Assembly: GCF_000238295.3 (NCBI RefSeq)
Contig: NZ_AHCD03000026.1
Coordinates: 248,001-312,000, forward strand
Direction of reading: 5' to 3'
Source: Pseudoalteromonas rubra
GTDB lineage: Bacteria; Pseudomonadota; Gammaproteobacteria; Enterobacterales; Alteromonadaceae
Length of the DNA: 64,000 nt
Shown: piece after piece, positions 1-9,668 of the stretch
Numbering within the stretch: position 1 is the stretch's first letter
How the letters are laid out: every line of letters starts with the position of its first letter
Position numbers and translations under genes: made by a program
Notes under the pieces: generated by a model
The model's input: the letters and a program-made list of their open reading frames with translations, nothing else
The model's database searches: none
What the model was told of the DNA's origin: nothing

Positions 1-3
1 ATT

Positions 4-2763
4 ATGACGTTTGCCAAATCTTTACTCACGGCCGCCCTGTTGTCAGCAACCAGCCTCGCAGCCAAGCCCAGCCTGGAATTCCATGATGTCTTTGACTTTA
101 AATACGCCCAAGGTCGGGTTTTGTCAGAAGACGGACGATTTGTGGCCCTAAGCGCGCAGCCCTACCGGGGAGACAGCACAGGCCAGCTGTATGATCTCAG
201 TACCAGGAAAATCATTGCCAGTGTAGAGCGTGGCACCAAACCCCGACTCAACCGCGCAGGCAACTGGGCTGCTTTCACTCAGGCCCCGAGCCTGCTGACG
301 TCAGAAACCACAGACAAAAAAGCGCGTAAAAAGCTCAAGCGCGCGCTGGTGCTGGTCAATACACACAGTGGTGAACAACGCACCTTTGACGCTGTTAAAG
401 ACTATCAGCTGAGCGACGATGGCCGCTGGCTGGCCTATCGACAAGATGTGGAAGCCGATAAATCAGATAAGACAGAGAAAAACACCGACAGTGCGATCCC
501 GGCAGACAAGAAAGACAAAACCTATCCTCTGGTGATTGTGGATTTAACCTCACAGCAGCAGTATCAGTTTGAGCAGGTTGGCCGCTATGCATTGAGCCCC
601 GCGGAATATGGCGTGCTCATGAGCCAGCATAGCGAGGACGGTGCAGATAACCAAATTCAGTATTTTGATCTGAGCCGGGCACAGGCCAGCGTATTAATTG
701 CAGAGCCGGGCGTGACTTTGTCCGCAATAGCCTGGCACCCCTACTCATCACTGGTGGCCTTTACCGAAGGCAATTACGTAAACGATGATACACGTCGTCG
801 TGCTTATCAGGTGCGATTATGGGATGCCAAAGTTGACCGTTTCACACAAGTGCCTCAGCCACAGGGCTGGTATAGCGCAAAATCTGCTAAAGTAAGCTGG
901 TCAGAGCAAGGGGAGCGGCTCTATTTTGAAAACCGCCCGTTACTTTCCCCAAAGCCTGCTGAGAAAAAATATCAGGATCAGGCATCACTGACCGACCTTG
1001 ATACTATCATGGCTCAGTCAGGCCTGAAGGTCTGGCATAATGAGGATGCTCAGATCAAACCCCGTGAGATTAAAACCTGGGAGAAAACCAACCAGGAACG
1101 CAATTATCAGGCGGTTTACCACATTGAAAGTCAGCGTGTTGCCCAGTTAAGCGATGAGACAGCGCGCGACGTTACGGTGAATCGCGAAGCCGAATTCCTG
1201 CTCGCCAGCAACGATCAGCCCTACCTGAAGCAGATCATGTACAAAGGATTCTATGCAGATTATTACGCCGTACAGGTTGCCACTGGTGCACGCAGCTTTA
1301 TCGTCAAAGAATCACCCAATCGTCCGACGCTATCACCAACCGGTCAGCACGCAGCCTACTTCCTCAATGATCAGCTGTGGCTGAAGGACCTGCATGCGCA
1401 AAAAGAAACGGCCATCAGCAAAGCCGTCCGCGATGCGCTATTTGCAGATGATCGTCACGACTATCCCGAGCCCAATCCGGGTTACGGATTTGCAGGCTGG
1501 CAACGAGATGGCAGCACACTGTATGCCTACAGTAAGTTCGATATCTGGGCCTTTGATAGTAAAACGGCTCAGGCGAAACGCCTGACACACGGTAAAGAAA
1601 CCCAAACACAATACCGGGTGATCAAACTGGATAAAGACTTTGTCGGCTTCGCGGCTGATGAACACATCTACCTGTCGGCACATAACCTCGCCAACAAGCA
1701 AACACATATTGCCAGGCTGAACCTGGCCACGGGTAAACTGACCACCCTGACCTCAGGTGAAGCGAAATACAGCTTACTCGAAAAAGCCAAACAGGCAGAT
1801 ACGCTGCTATTTACCAGACAAAGTTACCATGAGTTTCCAGATCTGTGGCAAACCAATAGTGCCTTTAGTCAGCGTCATCAAATCACCAACCTGAACCCTC
1901 AGCTCAGCACCTTTGCCTGGGGGCAAAAACCGGAACTAGTACAGTATCAAGGTTACAATGGCGAACCCTTACAAGGGGTACTGATCAAACCCGCTGACTA
2001 TCAACCAGGTAAAAAAGTACCGGTAGTCTTTTATTTCTACCGATATATGAGCCAGCGCATGTATGACTTTCCACATATGGTGCTGAACCACAGACCTAAT
2101 TTACCGATGTTTACTTCCAACGGTTATGCCATTTTCCTGCCTGACATTCGCTTCGAAATTGGGTATCCGGGCCGCTCATCCACGCAAACCTTAGTGAATG
2201 CGGCGCAAAAGCTCATTGACTTAGGGGTTGCCGATCCAGATAAGATTGGCCTTCAGGGACACTCCTGGGCAGGCTACCAAAGCGCCTTTGCTGTCACTCA
2301 AACGGATATATTTAAAGCTGTGGTGTCTGGTGCACCGGTATCAAATATGACTTCGGCCTACAGTGGCATTCGCCTGAAATCAGGCCTGGCACGTCAGTTC
2401 CAGTATGAGGCCGGACAAAGCCGTATCGGCAAAACACTGACCGAAGCGCCTGAGCTGTATATTGAAAACTCGCCAGTGTTCTATGCCGACAGAGTTAACA
2501 CACCGATCCTGTTGATGTTTGGTGATAAAGATGGTGCGGTACCGTGGCAAGAGGGGATCCAGTACTATCTTGCACTGCGCCGTCACAATAAAGATGCCAT
2601 CTTCTTACAATATGAAGGCGAGCCGCATCATCTGAAACAGTTCCCGAATCAGGTGGATTTCTCTGTGCGCATGAAAGACTACTTTGATCACTATCTGATG
2701 GGTAAACCCGCTGCGGACTGGATCAAGTCAGGGATCCCCTATCGCAAAGAGAGCAGTGATTAA
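4..2763 (+). CDS. S9 family prolyl-oligopeptidase-type serine peptidase
   Basis: Predicted secreted or periplasmic serine peptidase of 919 aa. An N-terminal signal peptide (about residues 1-19, ending near SLAA) is followed by a long beta-propeller-like region and a C-terminal alpha/beta-hydrolase domain. The nucleophile motif GHSWAGY places Ser at residue 754. The acid is probably the Asp in FGDKDGAVPW and the base the His in GEPHHLKQ, the usual Ser-Asp-His order of the S9 fold. The family cleaves peptides, often after proline, but the substrate cannot be read here. Only three bases precede the ATG, so the start and promoter are uncertain. It converges on ygiQ across a shared terminator. Confidence 0.9.
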   Translation: MTFAKSLLTAALLSATSLAAKPSLEFHDVFDFKYAQGRVLSEDGRFVALSAQPYRGDSTGQLYDLSTRKIIASVERGTKPRLNRAGNWAAFTQAPSLLTSETTDKKARKKLKRALVLVNTHSGEQRTFDAVKDYQLSDDGRWLAYRQDVEADKSDKTEKNTDSAIPADKKDKTYPLVIVDLTSQQQYQFEQVGRYALSPAEYGVLMSQHSEDGADNQIQYFDLSRAQASVLIAEPGVTLSAIAWHPYSSLVAFTEGNYVNDDTRRRAYQVRLWDAKVDRFTQVPQPQGWYSAKSAKVSWSEQGERLYFENRPLLSPKPAEKKYQDQASLTDLDTIMAQSGLKVWHNEDAQIKPREIKTWEKTNQERNYQAVYHIESQRVAQLSDETARDVTVNREAEFLLASNDQPYLKQIMYKGFYADYYAVQVATGARSFIVKESPNRPTLSPTGQHAAYFLNDQLWLKDLHAQKETAISKAVRDALFADDRHDYPEPNPGYGFAGWQRDGSTLYAYSKFDIWAFDSKTAQAKRLTHGKETQTQYRVIKLDKDFVGFAADEHIYLSAHNLANKQTHIARLNLATGKLTTLTSGEAKYSLLEKAKQADTLLFTRQSYHEFPDLWQTNSAFSQRHQITNLNPQLSTFAWGQKPELVQYQGYNGEPLQGVLIKPADYQPGKKVPVVFYFYRYMSQRMYDFPHMVLNHRPNLPMFTSNGYAIFLPDIRFEIGYPGRSSTQTLVNAAQKLIDLGVADPDKIGLQGHSWAGYQSAFAVTQTDIFKAVVSGAPVSNMTSAYSGIRLKSGLARQFQYEAGQSRIGKTLTEAPELYIENSPVFYADRVNTPILLMFGDKDGAVPWQEGIQYYLALRRHNKDAIFLQYEGEPHHLKQFPNQVDFSVRMKDYFDHYLMGKPAADWIKSGIPYRKESSD

Positions 2764-2766
2764 ATT

Positions 2767-2795
2767 AAAAAAGCCGCTACTTAGCGGCTTTTTCT
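2767..2795. terminator. Bidirectional Rho-independent terminator
   Basis: The stem GCCGCTA/TAGCGGC is flanked by an A-run on the left and a T-run on the right. It therefore reads as a terminator on both strands, between the convergent S9 peptidase and YgiQ genes. Confidence 0.85.
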
Positions 2796-2807
2796 TTACC
2801 CAAGGCG

Positions 2808-4997
2808 CTAGCGTTTTGCTGCGCGGCCTGAGGGCTTGTTCTTACCCACTCTGGGCTTAGTATTGGCCTGATTAAACTGACCAAAGCCGCTGTGGCGTGT
2901 CAGCGCTTTCGTACCCGGTTTGCGTCGGGTATTGCCTTTGCCTTCGCTGCGTCCCGCCTCAGGCACCAAACACTGTGGCCCACGCCCGATCAGATTCGCC
3001 TTGCCCATTTTCTTCAGTGCTTCACGGATCATCGGCCAGCCAGCCGGATCGTGGTAACGCAGAATGGCTTTATGCAAACGGCGTTGCTTCGCCCCTTTGG
3101 GCACAGCCACCACTTCTTTGTTGTTTTTGATGTTACGCAGCGAGTTCATCTCAGTGTGATAAATGGTGGTTGCGTTAGCCATCGGTGACGGGTAAAAGTT
3201 TTGCACCTGATCCAGTTTAAAGTCATGGGCTTTTAACCACAGTGCCATGTTGACCATGTCTTCGTCCGTGGTGCCCGGGTGTGCAGAGATAAAATAAGGG
3301 ATCAGATACTGCTTTTTACCCGCTTCTTTGGAGTATTTATCAAAGAGCTCTTTAAACTTGTCGTAGGTGCCCATGCCAGGTTTCATCATCTTAGACAAAG
3401 GCCCCCGCTCAGTATGCTCAGGTGCAATTTTTAAATAGCCGCCAACATGGTGGGTTACCAGCTCTTTGACATAACGCGGATCTTCAATGGCCAGGTCATA
3501 ACGCACACCAGAGGCAATGAGGATCTTTTTCACCCCTTCAACGTCGCGTGCCTTGCGATATAGCTCTATGGTCGGGGTATGATCTGTGTCCATGTGTTTA
3601 CAGATATCCGGATATACACACGACAGCCGACGACAGGTACTTTCCGCCTTTTTACTCTTACAGCGCAACTTATACATGTTGGCCGTTGGGCCACCCAAGT
3701 CTGAGATCACGCCGGTAAACCCGGGAACTTTATCGCGGATCTGCTCAATTTCGTCAATGATCGACTGCTCAGAGCGGCTCTGAATAATGCGCCCTTCATG
3801 CTCAGTAATAGAGCAGAAACTGCACCCACCAAAACACCCGCGCATGATGTTCACCGATGTTTTGATCATGTCGTAGGCCGGGATCTTTTCTTCCCCGTAG
3901 CTTGGGTGAGGAATGCGCTGATATGGCAAACCGAAGACCTCATCCATTTCGTCGGTTTCAAGCGGATAAGCAGGAGGATTGACCCACACACTGCGATCGC
4001 CATGGCGCTGGAACAAGGCTCGGGCACAACCCGGATTGGTTTCCTGGTGTAAAATCCTGGATGCATGCGCATATAGCGGCTTATTGACACTCACCTGCTC
4101 GTAAGCAGGCAGCTTAACATAGACTTTTTCCCAGGGTTTCAGCCGGGGAGGTTGCACCATAATGGGTTGAGCCTGGGTGGCATCTTGCGCTTTTTCAGCC
4201 TGCACAAATTCCGACTTACTACAGCCAACATCATCAGCCCCATAAGGATTCGGAATAGGATCAATTTTGCCTATTTTATCGATAGCAGTGGAGTCACTCC
4301 CCCGCCATTCGGGCAAAGGTTCTTTACGGATCACCGCAGTGCCGCGCACATCCTGAATGGTGTCAATCGATTCGCCATTCGCGATTCGATGTGCCACTTC
4401 AACCAGCGGGCGCTCGGCATTACCGTAGATCAGCAAGTCCGCTTTGGCATCAAAGATGATGCTGCGGCGTACTTTTTCCTGCCAATAGTCATAGTGTGCA
4501 ATACGACGTAAACTGGCTTCGATACCCCCAATCACCAGCGGTACCTCTTTATAGGCCTCGCGACAGCGTTGACTGTACACGACCACAGCACGATCCGGAC
4601 GTTTACCACCGACATTGCCCGGCGTGTAAGCATCATCGTGACGAATGCGCTTTTCCGCTGTATAGCGGTTGATCATGGAATCCATGTTGCCTGCCGTCAC
4701 CCCAAAGAACAGGTTAGGTTTGCCCAGGCTCATAAAGGCGTCTTTGCTGGACCAGTCCGGTTGCGCGATGATCCCGACACGAAAGCCCTGCGCTTCTAAC
4801 ACCCGACCTATTACTGCCATACCAAAACTGGGGTGATCTACATAGGCATCACCCGTCACTATAATAATATCGCAGCTATCCCAGCCCAGTGCATCCATCT
4901 CGGCGCGGCTGGTAGGAAGAAACGGGGCTGGACCATAACATTCGGCCCAGTACTTAGGGTAAGAAAAAAGCGGGCGCTCGGCCTGTAACGCATTCAT
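2808..4997 (-). CDS. ygiQ: YgiQ family radical SAM protein
   Basis: Radical SAM protein of 729 aa, the usual length for the YgiQ family (UPF0313). It has the N-terminal YgiQ region with the DIIIVTGDAYVDHP segment, then the 4Fe-4S radical SAM motif CFGGCSFC near residue 390. A long basic tail (RRKPGTKALTRH and GKNKPSGRAAKR) suggests RNA or ribosome contact, which is inference only. The molecular substrate of YgiQ is not established. Its start has only a weak ribosome-binding site; MNALQAERPLF is the natural family start. It appears to be transcribed alone. Confidence 0.92.
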   Translation of the reverse strand: MNALQAERPLFSYPKYWAECYGPAPFLPTSRAEMDALGWDSCDIIIVTGDAYVDHPSFGMAVIGRVLEAQGFRVGIIAQPDWSSKDAFMSLGKPNLFFGVTAGNMDSMINRYTAEKRIRHDDAYTPGNVGGKRPDRAVVVYSQRCREAYKEVPLVIGGIEASLRRIAHYDYWQEKVRRSIIFDAKADLLIYGNAERPLVEVAHRIANGESIDTIQDVRGTAVIRKEPLPEWRGSDSTAIDKIGKIDPIPNPYGADDVGCSKSEFVQAEKAQDATQAQPIMVQPPRLKPWEKVYVKLPAYEQVSVNKPLYAHASRILHQETNPGCARALFQRHGDRSVWVNPPAYPLETDEMDEVFGLPYQRIPHPSYGEEKIPAYDMIKTSVNIMRGCFGGCSFCSITEHEGRIIQSRSEQSIIDEIEQIRDKVPGFTGVISDLGGPTANMYKLRCKSKKAESTCRRLSCVYPDICKHMDTDHTPTIELYRKARDVEGVKKILIASGVRYDLAIEDPRYVKELVTHHVGGYLKIAPEHTERGPLSKMMKPGMGTYDKFKELFDKYSKEAGKKQYLIPYFISAHPGTTDEDMVNMALWLKAHDFKLDQVQNFYPSPMANATTIYHTEMNSLRNIKNNKEVVAVPKGAKQRRLHKAILRYHDPAGWPMIREALKKMGKANLIGRGPQCLVPEAGRSEGKGNTRRKPGTKALTRHSGFGQFNQANTKPRVGKNKPSGRAAKR

Positions 4998-5060
4998 GAT
5001 GACGGCTCAATGCTGAAAAAAGAAGCGGATTATACTAAAAAGCGCCATGGCTTCCCAGTA

Positions 5061-7247
5061 CTAGCTTTTCAAATACGCCAGTAAATCGGCTTCAGCCATA
5101 GGTCTGGCAAAGAAAAACCCTTGCACTTCATTGCACCCCAAAGCACGCAAAATATCGGCTTGTTCCTGCGTTTCAACACCCTCAGCAATGGTTTTAAGGC
5201 CTAAATGACGACCTAGAGAAATCACCAGCTCGGCAATAGCGCCGGAGTCTTCGTGCGGGATCCCTTTCACAAATGCCCGGTCTATTTTAAGTCTGGCAAG
5301 CGGCAATTTTTGTAAATAACTCAATGAAGAGAAGCCTGTACCAAAGTCATCAATAGCGACTTCCACCCCAAAGGACTTCAGCTCACTCAGCGTATGTACC
5401 ACAGTATTGATTTCATCCATCACCACACTTTCAGTGACTTCAAGCTCAATTTTTTGTGGCTCAACATCATGATCCAAAATGGTTTGTTTGACCTGCTGCG
5501 CGTAGTTGGGGACCTTAAATTGCGGCACAGATACATTGACCGCCACACTGATATCATGTCCCAGTGAACTCAGCTGCTTCTGCATCATACATGCCTGCTC
5601 TAGTACCCACTGACCGATCTCGACAATCAGCCCGGCATCTTCGGCCAAGGGCACAAATACCGCTGGCGAAATGTAATCCCCCTTCCCCGTGGGCCATCTT
5701 AGTAAGGCCTCACACCCGATCACCGTCATGGTTTGTAAACACAACTGAGGTTGATACCAGACTTCCAGTTTTCTCTGTTCAAAGTCTTGCCGAAGCTGAC
5801 GGATCAAGCCTAATCGCCAGGCCATTTTTTCTTCCAGGTCAGAGCTATACCAGTTGAGCGTTTGACGCCCTTGCTTTGCCTGGTTCAGTGCGATGTAGGC
5901 CAACTTCAGGGTTTCCAAGCCTTGTGGTGAAAAGTCAATTTGGCAACATACGCCAATATGAAAATGCATAGTCAGTACATGCTCACCCACCTGATAGGGT
6001 ACAGTGAGCGCATCTAAAAACAGGGATTCGTCAAAACTTTGCTTGGGTAGTAATACGCCAAATACATCCGCACCAATTCGCGACAATAGCTCACCCTGCG
6101 GGCATTCCTGTTGTAAACGCTCTTTAACTGCCAAGAGCAACAAATTCCCCACTTCCTGGCCTAAGCCATTGTTAATATCTGAAAACTGCGCGATATCAAT
6201 CAGCACGAACACCAGCTGATCTTGCTCTGGCTTATAGTACTGGGCTATCTGATCGACAAAGTTTGCGCGGTTTGGCAAACGGGTCAGCGCATCTTTATAA
6301 GCAACATCGCGCAGTTCGTTAATCAGCTTGATGTTATCGAGACCCACACTGACATTAGTTAAAAAGATTTCGGCAAACTGCATTTGCGCCGCATTGGGCG
6401 GCTCTGCCAGTTCAAGATAAATCGCGGCCCGGCGATTTTTACCTTGCAGTAAAAAGGTCACATCGTGGTCGGTTTGCTGATGGGCATCCAAATCAAAGCA
6501 GTTTTGCACCTGCATGATCACCCGACCATTATCTATCTGCTCCAGCCCCTGACCAATATGTGCTAAATAAGGTTGTGTACCGCCAAAAACCAGCACCTTT
6601 GCGTCTTTCTCTATCGCGCCGGCCACCAGACCATGTGGCTCTGAGCCCAGGATCTTAGCCAGCTGATTGACCACCGACAGACCAAAAGAAGGCATATCCG
6701 TGTGACCCAGGATCGCATGAGATGCCTCCAGAATATTGGTCAGTGCCACACTTTGCTGTTCGAGCTCGCAGATTTGTTGATAGGACCGAATGGCCGTTAA
6801 TAAAGAGGTAACCAGCTTCCCACGGGTCAGCTCGGTTTTCATTTTATAGTCATTGATGTCGTATTCGCGAATGACTTTTTCTTCCGGTGCATAACCCGGC
6901 TGCCCTGTACGCAAAATAATTCTCACGGCGTAGTTACCAAACTCATCACGCACTTTCTTTACAACAGACAGGCCCGCATCATCACTTTCCATCACAACAT
7001 CGAGCAATAAAATGCAGATTTCGGGATGCTGTGACAACACGTCGAGTGCTTCTTTGCCCGAATAGGCATGGTGAAACTTGAGCGCGCGCCCCCAGAATTC
7101 TACGCCGGATAAGGCCAGTTTTGTGACCGAATGGATCTCCGGATCGTCATCCACAACCAGTACATCCCAATACGCGCTGACCGTTTCTTGTGAGTCATGC
7201 GTTGAGTCTTGATCCGCAAACAAAAACTCTTCTTGTTCTGACGCCAT
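5061..7247 (-). CDS. Response regulator REC-DUF3369-GGDEF(degenerate)-EAL
   Basis: Cyclic-di-GMP signalling protein of about 728 aa. Order: REC domain (VLVVDDDPEIH acidic pocket, phospho-Asp in ILLLDVVM), DUF3369 sensor-like domain, GGDEF domain, EAL domain. The GGDEF active site reads RIGADVF, so cyclase activity is probably lost. The EAL domain keeps EALLRW, DDFGTGFSS and IAEGVET, so it is predicted to be an active c-di-GMP phosphodiesterase. The frame can open at a TTG at 7265, but the ATG at 7247 lies six bases after AAGG and is preferred. No histidine kinase gene is adjacent; the partner is unknown. Confidence 0.9.
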   Translation of the reverse strand: MASEQEEFLFADQDSTHDSQETVSAYWDVLVVDDDPEIHSVTKLALSGVEFWGRALKFHHAYSGKEALDVLSQHPEICILLLDVVMESDDAGLSVVKKVRDEFGNYAVRIILRTGQPGYAPEEKVIREYDINDYKMKTELTRGKLVTSLLTAIRSYQQICELEQQSVALTNILEASHAILGHTDMPSFGLSVVNQLAKILGSEPHGLVAGAIEKDAKVLVFGGTQPYLAHIGQGLEQIDNGRVIMQVQNCFDLDAHQQTDHDVTFLLQGKNRRAAIYLELAEPPNAAQMQFAEIFLTNVSVGLDNIKLINELRDVAYKDALTRLPNRANFVDQIAQYYKPEQDQLVFVLIDIAQFSDINNGLGQEVGNLLLLAVKERLQQECPQGELLSRIGADVFGVLLPKQSFDESLFLDALTVPYQVGEHVLTMHFHIGVCCQIDFSPQGLETLKLAYIALNQAKQGRQTLNWYSSDLEEKMAWRLGLIRQLRQDFEQRKLEVWYQPQLCLQTMTVIGCEALLRWPTGKGDYISPAVFVPLAEDAGLIVEIGQWVLEQACMMQKQLSSLGHDISVAVNVSVPQFKVPNYAQQVKQTILDHDVEPQKIELEVTESVVMDEINTVVHTLSELKSFGVEVAIDDFGTGFSSLSYLQKLPLARLKIDRAFVKGIPHEDSGAIAELVISLGRHLGLKTIAEGVETQEQADILRALGCNEVQGFFFARPMAEADLLAYLKS

Positions 7248-7422
7248 CATCAACCTTATGTTCAACTACTTAGTTTCTGCGCACATGGCATATTTGCCTA
7301 TGTGTTATCTTTTAAATTATGATAGGTTTTTACTATCAAGATCCATACCCGTTAACACTCAAGTAATATTATAGTCGATGTTCAACAACTTGTGCTCGTT
7401 AACTAAATAATATAGCGGCTCT

Positions 7423-7962
7423 ATGCAGGTTATGACAGCAACAATTTTTCGGACATTCACGTTCAGCATTGTTTTGATATTCGGCCTGGTTGTGGTCACC
7501 GCTTTACTTCCCTCTGATTACCGGGCGCAGACAACACAGCGGATCACCTCCGATGACCTGCAAAAGATAAAAACCTATTTAGACGCCGAGCACTGGCAAG
7601 GATTATTGACGCCGCAAGCCGATTTACAGCTGACTTTTCTGACCAATGCCAGCCAGGTCGGCGGCTATGGTGAATTGCAACACCCCTGGGGACTGGCAGA
7701 AGTCACAGTGCTGAGCCTGAGTCAACAACACGTAACGATACAACTCAGATTCAATGCTGAGCATGTCGCACATATCGAGCTATTGCTCAGGCCACAGGCC
7801 GACGTAGTGGAGGTGCAACTCAGCGCCAAAGGTGAGAACCATACACCGTTAGTCGGAGGGCTTTATGCGCGTTTTGCAGCCTATTATGCGGAACAACAAC
7901 TCAAACTAATGATGAACCAGCTGATCAGCCAGTTGAAATTGCACACACAAGGAGCGGTATGA
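7423..7962 (+). CDS. Hypothetical membrane-anchored protein
   Basis: Unrecognised protein of 179 aa with one N-terminal membrane segment (about residues 11-29, FSIVLIFGLVVVTALL) followed by a soluble domain predicted to face the periplasm. The length and the alternating beta-type pattern would fit a SRPBCC/START-like fold, but no diagnostic motif was found. It overlaps the next gene by four bases (ATGA), so the two are probably translationally coupled. A second ATG lies nine bases downstream. The 157-bp gap upstream is divergent from the c-di-GMP regulator and should hold both promoters. Confidence 0.65.
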   Translation: MQVMTATIFRTFTFSIVLIFGLVVVTALLPSDYRAQTTQRITSDDLQKIKTYLDAEHWQGLLTPQADLQLTFLTNASQVGGYGELQHPWGLAEVTVLSLSQQHVTIQLRFNAEHVAHIELLLRPQADVVEVQLSAKGENHTPLVGGLYARFAAYYAEQQLKLMMNQLISQLKLHTQGAV

Positions 7963-8840
7963 CAATAAAAAATGCCCAGGCCCGTTCCAGTTTAGCCCTT
8001 CTTATCGAAGAGAAACTGGGATATGCCATGATCAAACAGCCCAAAGCCGCGATTCAATCTGAAGACCGACGCTTTGCGCAAACACCTAATCCCAATCAAA
8101 ATCAATTTATTGTCCGCAGTGAGCATGGGGTACTCAAACGCGCACTGAAACGCAATCAATTGCAGCGTATTGCACAGCAGCGCAATATAGAATCCATTAT
8201 GGGAATGTCACTGACCTTGTGCCCGGATGTGACCAGTCGAGGGCGTCCGGACCCTGACTGGCTGGAGCATTTTATTGCCCTGGCGGAAGACATTGCCAAC
8301 AGTGCCATGCAGAAACTCTGGGCGAAAATTCTGGTTGGCGAGTCAATCGCACCTGGGACCTTTTCAATCAAAAGCTTGCAAACTTTGAAACAAATGACAC
8401 AGAAGGAAGCGGATGCTCTGCAGCGATGCGCCTCCTTATGTGGCTACCTTGAGAAAGAAGACAGTTATTTAATTTTACTGGGCTTTTATAAAAAGCCTTC
8501 GCTGTTTGATTTACTTCGAAAAGGCACGAAAGAATCGCTGAACCTGGCTCAGGCAGGGTTGAGCTTTCCTCACATTCTGACGCTGATGGACATAAACCTT
8601 ATTTATCGACAAGAGATTGAATCTGCCAACCTGCAAAAGGGCCAGACTCTGACGCTCGCCTATCAGGGGAAGCACCTTGTCATCGAGGCCAACAGCAACG
8701 ATCTGGTGCTAAGTTATTACAAACTGACGCAAACTGGCGACGAACTGAAAAAGCTGATCAATACACCGGTCAATAAAACCTACAGGCAATTACTTTCAAA
8801 AGCACTGGAAGAAGAGTTTACCCTGACCTGGGGCACCTGA
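7959..8840 (+). CDS. TIGR03899-like family protein
   Basis: Protein of 293 aa resembling the TIGR03899 family of Alteromonadales and Vibrionales, recognised by the N-terminal RSSLALLIEEKLGYAM and a middle segment (DWLEHFIALAEDIANSAMQKLWAKIL) similar to DUF2806 proteins. There is no signal peptide or membrane segment, so it is predicted cytoplasmic. Function is unknown. It overlaps the upstream membrane-anchored gene by four bases and is likely co-expressed with it. Family assignment is from memory of the conserved N-terminus and is moderately sure. Confidence 0.7.
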   Translation: MTIKNAQARSSLALLIEEKLGYAMIKQPKAAIQSEDRRFAQTPNPNQNQFIVRSEHGVLKRALKRNQLQRIAQQRNIESIMGMSLTLCPDVTSRGRPDPDWLEHFIALAEDIANSAMQKLWAKILVGESIAPGTFSIKSLQTLKQMTQKEADALQRCASLCGYLEKEDSYLILLGFYKKPSLFDLLRKGTKESLNLAQAGLSFPHILTLMDINLIYRQEIESANLQKGQTLTLAYQGKHLVIEANSNDLVLSYYKLTQTGDELKKLINTPVNKTYRQLLSKALEEEFTLTWGT

Positions 8841-8846
8841 TGAATG

Positions 8847-8888
8847 AGGAATGTATCAAAGCAACAAACAGCCCCTTGATACATTCCT
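8847..8888. terminator. Long stem-loop between convergent genes
   Basis: A perfect 13-bp stem (AGGAATGTATCAA with its complement) and a 16-nt loop lie between two convergent genes. There is no strong T-run, so it may act as a weak terminator or an mRNA-stabilising hairpin on either strand. Confidence 0.5.
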
Positions 8889-8902
8889 GTTGAACGGCCT
8901 AT

Positions 8903-9664
8903 TTAGAAGTGGACCTGCAGGCCGGCAAACGGACCTGATGCATCGATATCGGTGGTGATGTCGTCAACGTCATCCAGTTCAACCACCATAGAGCGATAAC
9001 CCGCACGAACGGCGACATCGACTGCCATATTATCAATAAACTCCCAGGCGACCCCAATCTGGAAATCCTGGATCTTGCTGTCGTCAATTGCCAGCAAACT
9101 GCCTTCAGCAAACACACTCAACCCGGTCAGTGGCAAACCCACTTCCCCTCTCAGGTAACCCAGGGGGATAAAGCCTGAAAAATCGACCGTTTCTGTAGTG
9201 GTTTCACCATTGGCAAAACCCGTTACGCTGATCTCGCCATCAAAATGCTTAGCGTTTAAACCAAAGTCGAAGGAAATCAAATCGTTGTCAAACAGCTCGT
9301 AATACAAGATGTAATCTATGTGGTCCAAATCACCCACGGTGTTGACCGTACCGCCTACGGTGAAGCTCTTATCACCGAAGTCGAAGGTTTCATTCAGTAC
9401 CGCAGAACCGTCTAATTGTATCTCGGTATATTTGAGCTTAACGTTCGGGACGAGTGGCACTGGGTGCTCAAGCGCGGCGTAGAAGCTTGAGAAGTTTTTA
9501 TCAGAAAAGTCAAAGTCTTGCTGATTACCCTTGTTCGCAAAGCTACCTTCAGGCTCTGCGCCCCACGCTTCACCACCCAGATATAAACCTAACAGAGTGT
9601 CTGCTTGTGCTGCAGGTGCGAGGCAGGCCAGAGATAAGGCTGCCGCTAAACAGTACTTTTTCAT
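8903..9664 (-). CDS. TIGR04219 family outer membrane beta-barrel protein
   Basis: Outer-membrane protein of 253 aa. A signal peptide (about residues 1-21, ending AAQA) is followed by amphipathic beta strands with many aromatic residues and a C-terminal Phe (LQVHF), the typical BAM-recognition ending. The GLYLGGEAWG start of the mature protein matches TIGR04219 proteins of marine gammaproteobacteria. Function is unknown. It lies four bases downstream of the DUF2333 gene on the same strand and probably shares its transcript. Confidence 0.82.
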   Translation of the reverse strand: MKKYCLAAALSLACLAPAAQADTLLGLYLGGEAWGAEPEGSFANKGNQQDFDFSDKNFSSFYAALEHPVPLVPNVKLKYTEIQLDGSAVLNETFDFGDKSFTVGGTVNTVGDLDHIDYILYYELFDNDLISFDFGLNAKHFDGEISVTGFANGETTTETVDFSGFIPLGYLRGEVGLPLTGLSVFAEGSLLAIDDSKIQDFQIGVAWEFIDNMAVDVAVRAGYRSMVVELDDVDDITTDIDASGPFAGLQVHF

Positions 9665-9668
9665 TTAT

